A DNA stretch of 64,000 nt from Saccharum officinarum (taxonomy: Eukaryota; Streptophyta; Magnoliopsida; Poales; Poaceae): assembly GCA_020631735.1 (NCBI GenBank), contig CM036159.1:18081511-18145510 (forward strand), given 5' to 3'. Below the pieces are notes generated by a model. That model was not told the DNA's origin. It searched no databases and was given only the letters and a program-made list of their open reading frames with translations. Positions 1 to 10,813 of the stretch are shown piece after piece. Each line of letters starts with the position of its first letter. The stretch's first letter is position 1. A program made the position numbers and the translations under genes.

Positions 1-468
1 ACACTAAACGTGTGTTTGATGTGTATGATTTGATACAAGTTGATAAGAAGAACTAAAGCATGTGCACTGCAGAAGTGTGACTAGCAGGATACAGATGACA
101 AGAAAACCTCAGTTGTGACGACACAGCATAATCCTTATCACAAATTCGTAATAGAGTAAATAAGAACTCATAAGACAGCTTACTATTTATGTTATGGAGA
201 AAAGAAAGAAATACTACAGATAGGGAGCGGGTTTTGGTCAGGATACTGCAAATCCTCGACAAAATCTTGCAAAAGAGAGCGAATAACTCTCACTATCAAA
301 GACTCAGGTGTTCCTAATACCTTGATCCACATATAACAAAATTTTACCTTCACCGATCTACATCAACCCAGTTACAAACTTACAAATATCTTAAGCTTGC
401 TGTTGTTGCTTCTGATCTACATGAACAGGACAAGTTATAGGATATCCTCACTTCCTTGATGAACTAGA
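1..468. other. Unassigned sequence, no gene recognised
   Basis: Moderately AT-rich sequence with only short open frames on either strand. It lies just 3' of the terpene-synthase remnant (minus strand), so it could include that gene's old 3' UTR. I see no repeat, RNA gene or coding signature. Confidence 0.4.
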
Positions 469-714
469 CTAAAACGAACTAGTACTATTTTGAACTGTGA
501 GTGGCTCGTTGATAACTGCATTCGCTGCACTGACCATTTCCTTTGGGGGACTAAATCCATCAGTCTGAAAGTAGAACAAGTGAAGTATCTTACACATCTT
601 CCAGAAGAGCTCCTTGCATGGCCTAGGAACTGGGCTTTCTTTCCTGAGAACCAATCTTAGCAACTATCTCCTAGAGATGTCTATGGACTTCTGCATTGCC
701 TTTTTAGCGGTAAT
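469..714 (-). pseudogene. Terpene synthase C-terminal fragment, ent-kaurene-synthase-like (KSL), broken
   Basis: Reading the minus strand, the frame runs through LLRLVLRKE, then [29 protein letters not shown] and NAVINEPL to a stop at 469. From memory this is the closing helix block of class I diterpene synthases of the kaurene synthase and KSL (TPS-e/f) group: the CK-LFW-M motif, then the aromatic helix, then DGFSSPKEM, then the NAVI-PL tail. The same frame continues upstream (AKKAMQKSIDISRR) but is cut by a TAG at about 664-666, where relatives usually carry a sense codon such as Gln. The sequence farther upstream (721-840) loses frame. I found no DDxxD exon, so this is a 3' relic rather than a gene. 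KSL genes make labdane-type phytoalexins or gibberellin precursors in grasses. The family call rests on motif recognition only. Confidence 0.5.
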
Positions 715-720
715 GATATT

Positions 721-2440
721 GTTTATAAGCAGAAAAACAAGTTGCTAATGATATTGTTTACAAGGACAAAGAGAAGGACTCTGAAGATTACGAGGTCAAC
801 CTTAGCTTCACTCAAATGTTAACGGTAAAATACTTCTTTATTTCATCTAGAGATGATCAGGGATGTAAATTTACTTTTATTTAATTTACAGGGACCAATG
901 GCAGATGATGTTTTATCTCAGTTGTGGTGAAGTAATTCTATTCGGGTCATTTTGCAAGGAAGACAGGTAGCAGCATGCAAGCAGACATTTTGTGAGCACT
1001 GAAGTTGGTTCAACTTGGAGAAATATGCAAGGTTCAGGTCTGATGCTCTGAGTTGTTCAGCAAGGTACCATGAAGGACCAATCAGAGAAGATACTGTTGT
1101 TTTTGGGCAACCCCGTGACAAGAGTAGGATATGAAGAATGGAGGATTTTCAATGCAATTCAGTTATCTTTTGCCAACTGCACTATAGTACTCTCTCAATT
1201 TAGTCTTGTATATAGTCAAGTCACAACGGCATCTGAATGTATAGTATATATGTTAACTATAACTTAATTTAAGTATCTGGATGTGATCTGGAACTGAAGT
1301 GGGCATGAGCACTCACTTTTCTGTCAATTTCAGAAACTGAATGATGCACTTTCATCATGGAATTTCGGAAAACACGTCCATTTCAGAGAGCATATGTGAA
1401 TTTCAAAGGACATGTATTTGGAGAACATTGCATGTTCAGACAATATTCCAAATAAGATACATATAAAGAGGGCAGGTTATTACAATTGTATTTCAAGTAG
1501 CATTGCCGTTACATTGCATATTCAGAGAACATGTCGCTTCATGCCGCAGGATGTGGAACGGACGGCACTGGAGGTCCTACATCCTCTGCTGTGTAGAAGG
1601 AGCCCGAAGTTAGAGGATCTCGTTTCGCGGTTACTGGCCATAGTGCCATACCACTGTACCAGCAAATCGGAAGAGGCGAAGAGAGGCATGCGCATGTTCA
1701 AAGTTTCTACTCTGCTTGGGCCTTTTAGGACGTGCGGGGTAGCCAATAGCCATCGATTACGTGCATACAGAGGTGGTATTGCATCAGAAAAGATGAAGAA
1801 ATGATGTGAACACCGGCGACTAATCAGACACGAGACACGTTGATTGCCATCCGAACCGACTTCGGCACACTGGCCCATGTTGCGTGGCTTGTGTAGGGCT
1901 GAAGCTGTGTCGAGAGTCAAGACAGCGTCACACGCGCAGCAAAAAGGCCAAAACCCCAAAGCAACGAGAACACGTTCCAGGTCAAACACGCAGCATGAGC
2001 ACGTTCACACACTGAAGTGTAAACGATTCTGGACTTTCGCGGCCATGGTTCATGGTTGACAAGGAGCACGCAGTTTGAAGGACCGCCCCCACGTGTGCAG
2101 ATCTCAACTACTAATGACAGGCTGCTTTTGAGCAAAGCAGGCGCACAGAAATGTCTGTTGTCCCTGCTCGGAGCTCTAGTTAATTCAGGCTAGTTCCCGG
2201 GGCGACAAACGTTTGGTGGTCAATGCGAGAGAGATTTCGCGGAGTTTTCCTGCCTGATATGCTCAGCAACTAACTTAGGCGGCGGCGGCGGCAGCAAAGC
2301 GCCCGGTGCAGAGGAAGAAATCAAACCCACCGGCCGTCGCTCCAGGCCGGCTCCACGCAGGTAGAGCGTTTTGACGCGCATCTCGATCCATGCATCAACA
2401 TTACCCAAAAAAAAAAGATCCAGGAACCAGAAAGATCTAG
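721..2440. other. Intergenic stretch without a recognisable gene
   Basis: Open frames here are short and have no recognised motif. The two longest (1412-1804 plus, 1522-1989 minus) overlap on opposite strands and look like chance. A GGC-triplet run lies near 2280-2295. Part of the stretch is probably upstream sequence of the peptide gene at 2896. Confidence 0.4.
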
Positions 2441-2895
2441 TTGGGGCCGGAAAGATCTAGAATCAGTGACCAGCCTACCGTGAACTTAACCGTCACAGAT
2501 GCGGATCGATCTGGGCGCCAGCGAGTCGCCAAGTCAGCAGCGCCAGAGCTGCAGTCCTCCGTGGCGGTGTGTACTGTCGACAGCTACTCAGGTACTGCAC
2601 CTACGCCCCACATGCCGCCGGCGCCGGCATCGCGCGCGCATCCCCGCACCACCTGTTTCGATCCACGGTAGCAGTGGCAGACACTTACGGTGCCTCATTC
2701 CTGTTGAAGGCTCCATCCTCGAACCGTGAGTTTTTTTCTTACAGCTCTGTTAACTTGACACGCACGGCTCTCCAGAGTTCTACTTAAAGAGGCATAGCCA
2801 TCGCACCATCGCAGTCCCCACGCATTGCAAGCTCGATCAAACTCGCGAGTTGGCACCGTACCCACGCACGCAGGCCGGCAGGCCGCACAACACGC

Positions 2896-3441
2896 ATGCA
2901 CAGGATGACGGAGCGCCCTGCCGCCATGTACGGTGTGCTCCCGCTGCTCGTCGCTCTCGTTGTCCCCTTCCTCTTTCAGTTTCAGGTCTCCGACTGTTCG
3001 AGGCCGCCATCTCCGGAGGAGCCGTGGACCATTCCGCGTCCAGTCTTCCTGCGCGACGACAAGCCGCACGTCCAGCAGCACCACCGCGACGACGCCGGCG
3101 CGATCGATAGTAGTAGTACCACCCGACCCCCCGCCCCCGGTCTGGAGATGGAGGCGCGCGCCGTGGGGAAGAAGGCAGCCCGCGCCGACGACGACGGTGG
3201 CGCGGCGACGTCAGCAACCACGGCCCCAGCGCGCGATGTGGTCGACCACCAGGTTGGCTCTGGGTCCACCAACTTGGGTGGCGCACTGATGACGAGGACG
3301 ACGGTGCGGCTGCGTTCCGAGCTGCCGCGGCGGGTTCTGGCAGGCGCACCGCCGGTGGTGGAGGGCGCGGCGGACTCGGCGGCCAAGTCGTCGTGCCACT
3401 CAAGCGATGTCCACATCAGCTGCCCGCCGTCGCGCAACTGA
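2896..3441 (+). CDS. Putative secreted small-peptide precursor with a two-cysteine C-terminus
   Basis: A single-exon, GC-rich frame encodes 181 residues. Near the N-terminus a strongly hydrophobic segment (MYGVLPLLVALVVPFLFQF, about residues 11-29) is followed by a small-residue region (VSDCSR), which looks like a signal peptide. The middle is low-complexity, rich in Ala, Asp, Arg and Pro, as is usual for plant peptide prohormones. An Arg-Arg site (LPRRVLAGAPP) precedes the last about 35 residues. The precursor ends with KSSCHSSDVHISCPPSRN, that is two Cys eight residues apart and a Pro-Pro-Ser-Arg-Asn end. This architecture suggests a processed signalling peptide, but I cannot match the C-terminus to CLE, RGF, CEP, IDA or CIF. 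A weak TATA-like sequence (TACTTAAAGA) lies near 2783. The first ATG was used; in-frame ATGs at 2905 and 2926 are alternatives. Whether it is expressed is unknown. Confidence 0.5.
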   Translation: MHRMTERPAAMYGVLPLLVALVVPFLFQFQVSDCSRPPSPEEPWTIPRPVFLRDDKPHVQQHHRDDAGAIDSSSTTRPPAPGLEMEARAVGKKAARADDDGGAATSATTAPARDVVDHQVGSGSTNLGGALMTRTTVRLRSELPRRVLAGAPPVVEGAADSAAKSSCHSSDVHISCPPSRN

Positions 3442-3631
3442 TTCGCCGGGCTGGACGTGGAAGCATATTGCATGGCCGGTACGGGGACATCGGTGGCCAC
3501 TGGTCACTTGGTCAGGCACATGCATGTCTCGAGAGTCAATTTCACGCGTTTGTTCGTGATCGTTCGGCATGGAGTCGTGGACAATTTCTGGTCCACTTTA
3601 CTGCTGTGCGCTGCTATTTTATTGAAACAAT

Positions 3632-3635
3632 ATAT

Positions 3636-3666
<31 letters not shown>

Positions 3667-3680
3667 TTATTTATTTATTA
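3632..3680. repeat. (TTTA)n microsatellite
   Basis: About 12 copies of the tetranucleotide TTTA with small irregularities, about 35 bp before the CACTA element. Confidence 0.9.
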
Positions 3681-3737
3681 CTTCTACTTCGTCTATAGCC
3701 AGCATTATATCTAGTCACTAGTACAGGAATGACATAT

Positions 3738-3930
3738 ACTCCCGGTTGGCAACCCCTTTACTCCCGGTTGCCCAACCGGGAGTATGTTTTCGGGAGTAAA
3801 GGTTCACAACCGGGAGTAAAGGGGGACTTTTACTCCCGGTTGGTAATACCAACCGGGAGTAAAGAGTCAGTTGGGCCCGTGGCCTGGCAGACACCTTTAC
3901 TCCCGGTTGGTAATACCAACCGGGAGTAAA
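3738..3930. repeat. CACTA left subterminal repeat array
   Basis: Repeated units of TTTACTCCCGGTTGG and its complement, several arranged as short perfect inverted pairs around a TAATA spacer. In CACTA elements such subterminal repeats bind the element's own regulatory protein. Confidence 0.85.
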
Positions 3931-4224
3931 AGTCCTTTTTTCTTTTTCTTTTTCATTTCAATTCATAATTTATTTTGGTTTTAAAATAGGTTTCCGTATA
4001 CGATTTTTGCCCTACAAATAATAAATGCATACACGTGCGTATAGTAAAGTTTGGTTTCGAGCAATGTACGCAAGTAACCCAACTAAAAAGAAAGTATATA
4101 CAAACAATTTGTGCACCATATATAATACAAGCTTGCATTGTATACTTTCATCGTCGTGTCCGCCCTTTGGATCCGATAACAAGTTGTCATGACCCATTAC
4201 ATTCAAAATAAAGTTATCATGACC

Positions 4225-4575
4225 CTAGTTTTTTTGAAGCCATTGTTCTTGTTCATCGGGGTTAAAGTAGAACTCGGTGCCGGGCTTTAAGACCTGTTCA
4301 TTAAGAAATCCTGCTATCGTCTCTTGCATTGCTGTGAGATGGTGTATTTGCAGGGTCTTCTCTTTCAAATGTCTAGTCTACAATTTGAGTAAAAGAAAAA
4401 TTATTAGTATATATATCAAGAATAATGATAAATCAAGAAAAAGTAGTAGTATTTAGATACATACTTTTTCTTGCTCTAGACTTTTTTTAGCACGACTTTA
4501 GGAACTCACAAACATAGTATTCACAGAGATTGGTCCCCTGTGGCTGCCGCAGAACCCACTTTAGGAGAAAACAGA
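4225..4575 (-). pseudogene. Remnant of CACTA-encoded Ulp1-like (C48) cysteine protease, two C-terminal exons
   Basis: On the minus strand the first piece (about 4490-4575) reads LKWVLRQPQGTNLCEYYVCE. From memory this is the QxxGTNxCGYYVC block around the catalytic cysteine of Ulp1/SENP-type proteases found in grass CACTA elements. After a short intron-like gap (acceptor TTGTAG near 4384) the second piece reads through TLQIHHLTAMQETIAGFLNE and PGTEFYFNPDEQEQWL to a TAG at 4225-4227. Upstream exons with the His and Asp catalytic residues were not found, so the gene is truncated. It probably once served transposition or SUMO-related functions of the element; that role is inferred. Confidence 0.6.
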
Positions 4576-4720
4576 TTCAGTATCTGATCCGTTATAGGTA
4601 AATTGATACATATAGGAAGCAACATAGGGAAATTGAACTAATAGAGCGCATCTAGTATTTCTTTGGCTCTAGTCACCCGATTCCCTTTGCATGCTAAATT
4701 CAGGTGTTTTTAAGGCTATT

Positions 4721-4760
4721 GTCACCCGAGTGACAGGAGGGTGAAAATCACTCGGGTGAC
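4721..4760. repeat. 13-bp perfect hairpin within the CACTA element
   Basis: GTCACCCGAGTGA at 4721-4733 is followed after 14 bases by its exact reverse complement at 4748-4760. A partial third copy (GTCACCCGA) lies near 4673. Confidence 0.8.
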
Positions 4761-4976
4761 AGGTAGACAGACCCAAAAAATGTTGTGGCTTCAGCAGACA
4801 TTCAGCTGCTATCTTAACCATCATCTTTGGACAGCATTAGGCCATCTTGACTTGACGTCGTCAAGATATCTTGATACTTAATTTTAGCACCAAGCAAGCA
4901 CAACTAACAGCAGGTCAAGTATGAACTGATACGTACTCCAATCTGAAAAGTATGAAGTGATACATACTCCATCTAA

Positions 4977-5122
4977 AAAAAGGATTAAATGGTGTTAAGT
5001 GTTGGAAAAAAGTATCAAGTGATCCTCTAGTACTCTAGTCATTAGCCCAATCTGAAAAAGGGATTAAAAGGTGTTAATTGTTGGAAAAAGTATCAAGTGA
5101 TCCTCTAGTACTCTAGTCATTA
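4977..5122. repeat. Short tandem duplication (about 75 bp, two copies)
   Basis: The segment from AAAAGGATTAAA through GTATCAAGTGATCCTCTAG and ACTCTAGTCATTAG occurs twice head-to-tail with a few mismatches, inside the CACTA element. Confidence 0.8.
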
Positions 5123-6145
5123 GTACTGCTGCAGCAACAAGTGATACTCCAATCTGAATTAAAATCAATTGTATATACATGAAACTGCATTTGTGGTGAA
5201 CCTATGAGACTAGCTGAAAAACAGAACACAACAAGATCCACCGACTACGTATCCATCCTTGTGCGATTGCCAGCCACGAATTCATGCTAAATTACCAAGT
5301 CAGGCTATCAAAACTAATTACATCACACTAAATTAATCTTCTTTTTGCGAGGAACACACTAAATTAATCTCTTCCGATGCAACAATAAAAACATATTAGA
5401 TGAGTTCGTTCAGACTAACTATGATTTCCATCCAATCAGCAAGAAAGTGAGACCCACAACGTGGACAACCTATGAAGCTGAAATGCAACATATTAGCAAC
5501 AAGAATTTTGAAACAATATAAGGATGCAAACCTTTGGGGTGCTTACTGTCATAATGAATCAAAGGAGAAAGACAGTAGATTAATGCTCAAGACATGGAGT
5601 TTTGTTGCAATTTAATCTTCTTTTTCGTAGCAGCAACCTTGAGGCCGCCCTTAGTTTAGCTGTCAGCTGCTGCAACCTGCAGTGACATTTCGTCATGCAC
5701 CTTGCCTGCATGCCCTCCTCTGCTATGATAGTTGACATGGGAGAGCTTAGCTAGATGGAATAGCAGCGATGGCAGAGGGGAGCTAAGGATAGCACGCCAC
5801 CGCCGGGTCTCCTGCTATTCCCATCGGGCCTCTGTATCTTCTCTTCCGTGTCGAGCCGATGCAAGTGGCACACATGAACAAGGAGAGAGGAAGGGGGTAG
5901 CTGCCATGCACGCGGATGTGCCAGCGACTTGGAGGCGGCGAAGCCCGCGACCATATCAGCATGGTTGCCTTCAGCAATGTGCTCAGCTCCGACCCTGGAC
6001 GCCGTCGTGGCGCTGTGAGAGGGAAGAGCTCGGGCGTCCGAAAGCAGGACCCGGACGGGCGGAAGGCGGCGCAAATCGGATCGAGAGAATTGGAGAGCAG
6101 CCAGACGGACGGGGGAAGGAGAAGGGGCTGGTAATATATACTTCA

Positions 6146-6313
6146 GACTTTTACTCTCGGTTCCTAAATCCACCCGGGACTAAAAGTCCTTTACTCCCGG
6201 TTTGTAATATCAACCGGGAGTAAAGGTCCAGACTTTTACTCCCGGTTCCTAAATCTATCCGGGACTAAAAGTCCTTTACTCCCGGTTTGTAATATCAACC
6301 GGGAGTAAATGTC
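6146..6313. repeat. Internal CACTA subterminal-type repeat, two 85-bp copies
   Basis: Two tandem copies of a unit starting CAGACTTTTACTC and containing CGGTTCCTAAAT, GGGACTAAAAGTCC and CCCGGTTTGTAATATCAACC. It has the same motif type as the element ends but lies in the middle of the element. Confidence 0.8.
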
Positions 6314-6550
6314 AGACCTAGCTATATTTTGGCGGGCAACGAAAATGTAGGCGCGAAAATTTTGATTTTTTTAATATTTCATTTTATTTAATGTCTAAAG
6401 TCTAGTTATATGTGCAGTAAATTACATAGAAGTCATAAAATCTTTTAAAAAATAACTAGAGTTGCTTTGGCTTTATTGCACACATGAAAAATATGTAACA
6501 TAAATATTTTATTTTTTCTTTTAAATATTCACAACATATTGTAAAAAATC

Positions 6551-8110
6551 AGAAATTCATTAAATCGGAAAAAGTACCAAACCAATTAAAAAAATCTCAA
6601 ACTTGTTGATTCCTTCACACAGGGCATATGCAATGTTGAGAAAAAGTTTGAGACCAATACAACGCTGGAATGCATATGAACCCTGGAATTTCCGAGAACC
6701 AAAGTGTATAGTCATGGTTCGATGAAGGGTTTCATATACCTCTGTGAAACATGTGGACTTCGCCTTTGTCGAAATGGCTTGAATTTTTATTAGTAGTCAT
6801 TTGCACCCAAAATATAGTCCCACTCAAGATCTTAGGTTTTTTTGAAAATTATTTTTATTATTATATTTCTCTTCGTGCTGCGTGAGACAAAATATGGTGA
6901 ATTACCGATCGAAAACACTAGAATTTTGCATCAACCACCGAGGATATTTGACTCCTATGTCACAAGAGACCATTTGGAAAAGTTTGATACCATTCCAGAT
7001 CCTTTCTAGGGTGGACGCAGTTCAACGTATAATTACCTCGTGAAGTCACGCGGAAATTCAATTAAACCGGAAAAAGTACCAAACCAATTCGGAAAAATCT
7101 CAAACTTGGTGGTTGCTTCACATAGGGCATTTTGCAAGCCTGAGAAAAAGTTTGAGACCAATACGACACTTGGACCTCATAATCCCTAAGAATCCAAGTG
7201 TATAGACATGGTTCGATGAAAAGGTTACATATACCTTTGTGAAGCACGTGGACTCTGCCTTTGTCGAAATGGCTTGAGATTTTTTTGACACTCATTTACA
7301 CCCAAAATATGACCCCACACAAGATCTTAGGTTTTTCTGATCATTATTTTTATTATTATATTTTTCTTCGTGCGGCGGGAAACAAACTATGGTGGATTAC
7401 AGATTGAAAACACTGGAATTCTGCATCGACCTCGACAAATACTTGTCTCCTAGGGCATAAGAGACCATGTGGCAAAGTTTGGCACCATTCGGCCTCTTTT
7501 CTAGGGTAGACACAGTTCAACGTAGAATTACTTGGTGAAGTTGCGCGGAAATTCAATTAAACCGAAAAAGTACCAAACCAATTCGGAAAAATCTCAAACT
7601 TGGTGGTTGCTTCACATAGGGCATTTGCAAGCCTAAGAAAAAGTTTGAGACCAATACGACACTTGGACCTCATAATCCCTAAGAACCCAGGTGTATAGAC
7701 ATGGTTCGATGAAAATGTTCCATATACCTTTGTGAAGCACGTGGACTCCGCCTTTGTCGAAATGGCTTGAGATTTTTTTGGCACTCATTTACACCCAAAA
7801 TATGACCCCACACAAGATCTTAGGTTTTTCTAATCATTATTTTTATTACTATATTTTTCTTCGTGTGGCGGGAAACAAACTATGGTGGATTACATATTGA
7901 AAACATTGGAATTCTGCAGCGACCTCCACAAATACTTGTCTCCTAGAGCATAAGAGACCATGTGGTAAAGTTTGGCACCATTCCGGCTCTTTTATGGGGT
8001 GGACACAGTTCAACGTAGAATTACTTGGTGAAGTTGCGCGGAAATTCAATTAAATCGGAAAAAGTACCAAACCAATTCAGAAAAATCTCAAACTTGGCGG
8101 TTGCTTCACA
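6551..8110. repeat. Tandem array of about 495-bp units
   Basis: A landmark (GAAATTCAATTAAACCGG followed by AAAAGTACCAAACC) recurs at about 6551, 7051, 7546 and 8039, giving periods of about 500, 495 and 493 bp. That is three full units and a partial fourth. The second and third units are the most alike and the first is the most diverged. Short open frames in each unit are repeats of one another and not genes. Confidence 0.85.
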
Positions 8111-8939
8111 TAGGGAATTTGAAAGCCCCAGAAAAAAATTCCAGATCAATACAACACTAGAATGAATGTGCGGTCACAATTATTACATAATTATTTCTCA
8201 ATACACAACATTAAACAACATTAAATTAAGAAGGCACAACAGTGATCTTCTGGTCATGATCGTGTCGCAACCATGGAGTGTTCTCATCGTTTAGCGCTAT
8301 GCTTGGATCTTTGTTCACTTTGAAGGGCACAATTCTATCTTAAGTGGAGTAAACTAATGATGACAAGTGCACACGAAACAAACGAGTTTAGAGATAGTAC
8401 CACAAAAAAATACTATACTATACTATATTATAGGTCTGTTTGATCACTAAATTAAACTTTAATCATGTAAAACTTTAGTTTGAGACTATTCAAACATAGT
8501 ATGAATTAAAACGTAGATTTAAATTTTAGTCTAGCGTAACTAATTGTTAGGCACACTCCGTAGTGTATGCATCCAGACAAATATGGTATTAAACTTTTTG
8601 TCATTTACTCCTTCCATTTCAAATAAAATACATCAACTTCTACTATGTATATAGACAAATATTTGTCTAGGTACCTAAATTTTAATTGGACCTGCAACTA
8701 CTCCATGCGTGATATAAAAGGAGTTAAGACTTAAACCGCCTTGTGATTCACAGAACTCACCAAATTTAATTTGATGATGACTTTGCATTTTTTTTAAAAA
8801 AAGTTTGAACGCAACATCAAGTGCCATCTGTACTTAAGGCGAACCTCAAGTTTCTTGTCTCCAACACTTCGGTCGAAATGCAGGGCTAACAATATATAGA
8901 GAAACACTTAGTTAGCTGGTTGTGCTTAAAAACCTGGAC

Positions 8940-9175
8940 TAAAAGTCCATTTTTACTCTCAGTTAGAGACACCAACCGGGAGTAAAGGTTGACTGACCTT
9001 TACTCTCGGTTGGTGTCTCCAACCGGGAGTAAATGTCTACCTTTACTCCCGGTTGGAGACACCAACCGGGAGTAAAAGTCCTCGGATCACGGAGTGACAG
9101 TTGCATGTGAGACTTTGCTCCCGGTTGGAGACACCAACCGGGAATAAAGGTCCATTTACTCCCGGGTGCAATAAG
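8940..9175. repeat. CACTA right subterminal repeat array
   Basis: Multiple copies of TTTACTCCCGGTTGGAGAC and its complement, spaced toward the right end at 9231. It mirrors the left array, with a GAGACACC spacer instead of TAATA. Confidence 0.85.
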
Positions 9176-9234
9176 TGTCGAGAGTAATCTAAAAAATGGT
9201 GCCGGGAGTATAAGTCAGTTCTCTACTAGTGAGT

Positions 9235-10100
9235 ACTCTAGACAATAGTAGAAGAGACGTGTTTCCGCCTCTCTACGTTCTGTGGGTCATCTGTTACGTT
9301 CTGTGGGTGTTACTCCCTCCATTTGACTTTCAAAATATCATCTGTTACTTAAGGGCTAAGGCGTCATAAATGAATTGTTTCAAAATATCATCTGTTACCA
9401 GTTGTATATCATCTGTTACGTTCTGTGGGTGTTTATGCTTTTCTAGGTCTATCTACAGTATTTTATAGAAGACAAGCTCTAGCAAACACCCTCGCGGTTT
9501 TTTTTTTGCTTCAAACTCTATGAGTAACTTTGACGGTAAAGCTGAAACTATTTTAGTGACCTATTTGACAAAATAGCTCCTCATGGTAGAAAAAAAATAA
9601 AATGACATTGATGTCCTATTTTCTCTTTTCCTATTTCTTCTTCTTCCTTATTTGCTCAAGCTGCTATTTTCAGTTTTATCCTGCTCCGTAACACTAGGGT
9701 TTTAAAAGCTTCACCTATAAAACTGTTTGCAAAAGTCTTGTCTGACATAAAACACAGCTCTAAAGCTCATATGAAGCCAGTGAAGAAGATACGCTAAACA
9801 GGCTCCAAGGCTCGTAATTGAGAACGGAGGAAGCACGTACAAAAGATAGATATACTGTTACTAGTATTGATTATTGAATGAAAAAACTATTGATTATTCA
9901 GTGAAAAGTTTTGCATGCAACACAGCATCTTCCAACAATAGAATAAAATGATTCAACGCTGAAAATCGTTTCGCATCGAGGAATGAGACTGCTGATCGCA
10001 ATCCCTACTGGCGACAGAGACTGACAGCAAGTGACTGCGTGAGCGGCATAGGCTGGCATGCGCATGCCGCAATCCACGACGACGATGACGACGGCAAAGT
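9235..10100. other. Intergenic, simple direct repeats, no gene
   Basis: At 9270-9430 the phrases ATCATCTGTTAC (about four times) and ACGTTCTGTGGGT (about three times) recur irregularly. A CTCCCTCC motif typical of Stowaway-type MITE ends lies near 9312. No coding sequence is recognised. Confidence 0.5.
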
Positions 10101-10120
10101 CAACTCATACCGTCAGTACT

Positions 10121-10221
10121 CACGTGGAGAGCACCACGTGTCGTCACGTGTTGACATCAGCACGAGTCAAACAAATCAAAGCGCATCCTGCACAAGCGTC
10201 CGTACAATGCGATCACACGTG
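10121..10221. promoter_or_regulatory. Cluster of four G-boxes (CACGTG)
   Basis: Perfect CACGTG palindromes at 10121-10126, 10135-10140, 10145-10150 and 10216-10221. The first three lie within 30 bp. CACGTG is the core of G-box/ABRE sites bound by plant bZIP and bHLH factors. The nearest downstream gene is the plastid-type gene across the gap. The target gene is an inference. Confidence 0.55.
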
Positions 10222-10713
10222 CGGACCAGCGAAGCAAGTCGCTCGTGTGCCGATCGGGGCATTGTGCGTCCGACACGTACCCCGCCGGGCCAGCCACTAA
10301 TCCGGGTCATCTATTACCCTTTTTTTTGTTTGGTGGCAGTAACCAGTAGTGCTCCTCTCTACTACTCCATTTCTGCAGCTATGTAAAGTCGAACTATTTT
10401 AAACTTAATTAATATTATAAAAAATATCGATATTTATTATATCCAATTGGTGTCATCAAACCGGTTATATATTTTCATAGTAATACTTATTTAGTGCATT
10501 TGTATTGATATTTTCTCTATGAAATTGATGAAGAAGCTTTATAACTTGGTTTATTTCAGGCAGAGTGACCTTAGCTTTATAACTTTAGTATCTTCTTTCC
10601 TCTTATATTTCATTTCATACTAAAGTTAATTTTATAATAAAATGCTAAGCTCTCCAGTTCACGGGTCCATGCACCACCACTCGGCGCTCGCATTACCAAA
10701 ACGTTGCCACGCG

Positions 10714-10813
10714 NNNNNNNNNNNNNNNNNNNNNNNNNNNNNNNNNNNNNNNNNNNNNNNNNNNNNNNNNNNNNNNNNNNNNNNNNNNNNNNNNNNNNNN
10801 NNNNNNNNNNNNN
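10714..10813. other. Assembly gap (100 N)
   Basis: Exactly 100 unknown bases, the conventional size for a gap of unknown length. It falls in or just before the GC-rich first exon of the gene that follows, so that gene's start codon is not visible. Confidence 0.99.

Larger units (their letters stand above)
3716..9231 (-). mobile_element. CACTA (En/Spm-type) DNA transposon, 5.5 kb, degenerate
   Basis: The left end reads CACTAGTACAGGAATGACAT and the right end, reverse-complemented, reads CACTAGTAGAGAACTGACTT. Both continue into TATACTCCCGG. The element is flanked by the 3-bp direct repeat AGT (3713-3715 and 9232-9234), the target-site duplication size of CACTA elements. Inside each end are subterminal arrays of an inverted TACTCCCGGTTGG motif. 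Coding remnants (4225-4575) are on the minus strand and resemble the Ulp1-like protease gene of grass CACTA elements. I saw no TNP2 transposase frame, so it is probably non-autonomous. A GC-rich block at 5700-6130 followed by an internal subterminal-like array (6146-6313) could be a promoter region or a trace of an earlier nested element. The right half holds a tandem array of about 495 bp. Confidence 0.9.

Noticed and set aside
1412..1989. 130- and 155-codon overlapping frames on opposite strands
   Set aside because: No motif, no GC shift and no splice context. Probably chance.
2837..3500. Minus-strand frames of 129-188 codons over the peptide gene
   Set aside because: High GC opens all frames. 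The plus frame alone has a signal peptide and an orderly C-terminus.
3738..3930. Regularly spaced palindromic repeats resembling a CRISPR array
   Set aside because: Plant nuclear DNA with CACTA ends; repeats are inverted pairs with short, non-unique spacers.
5732..6223. 163-codon frame within the CACTA element
   Set aside because: It runs into the subterminal-type repeats and has no resemblance to a transposase or host protein.
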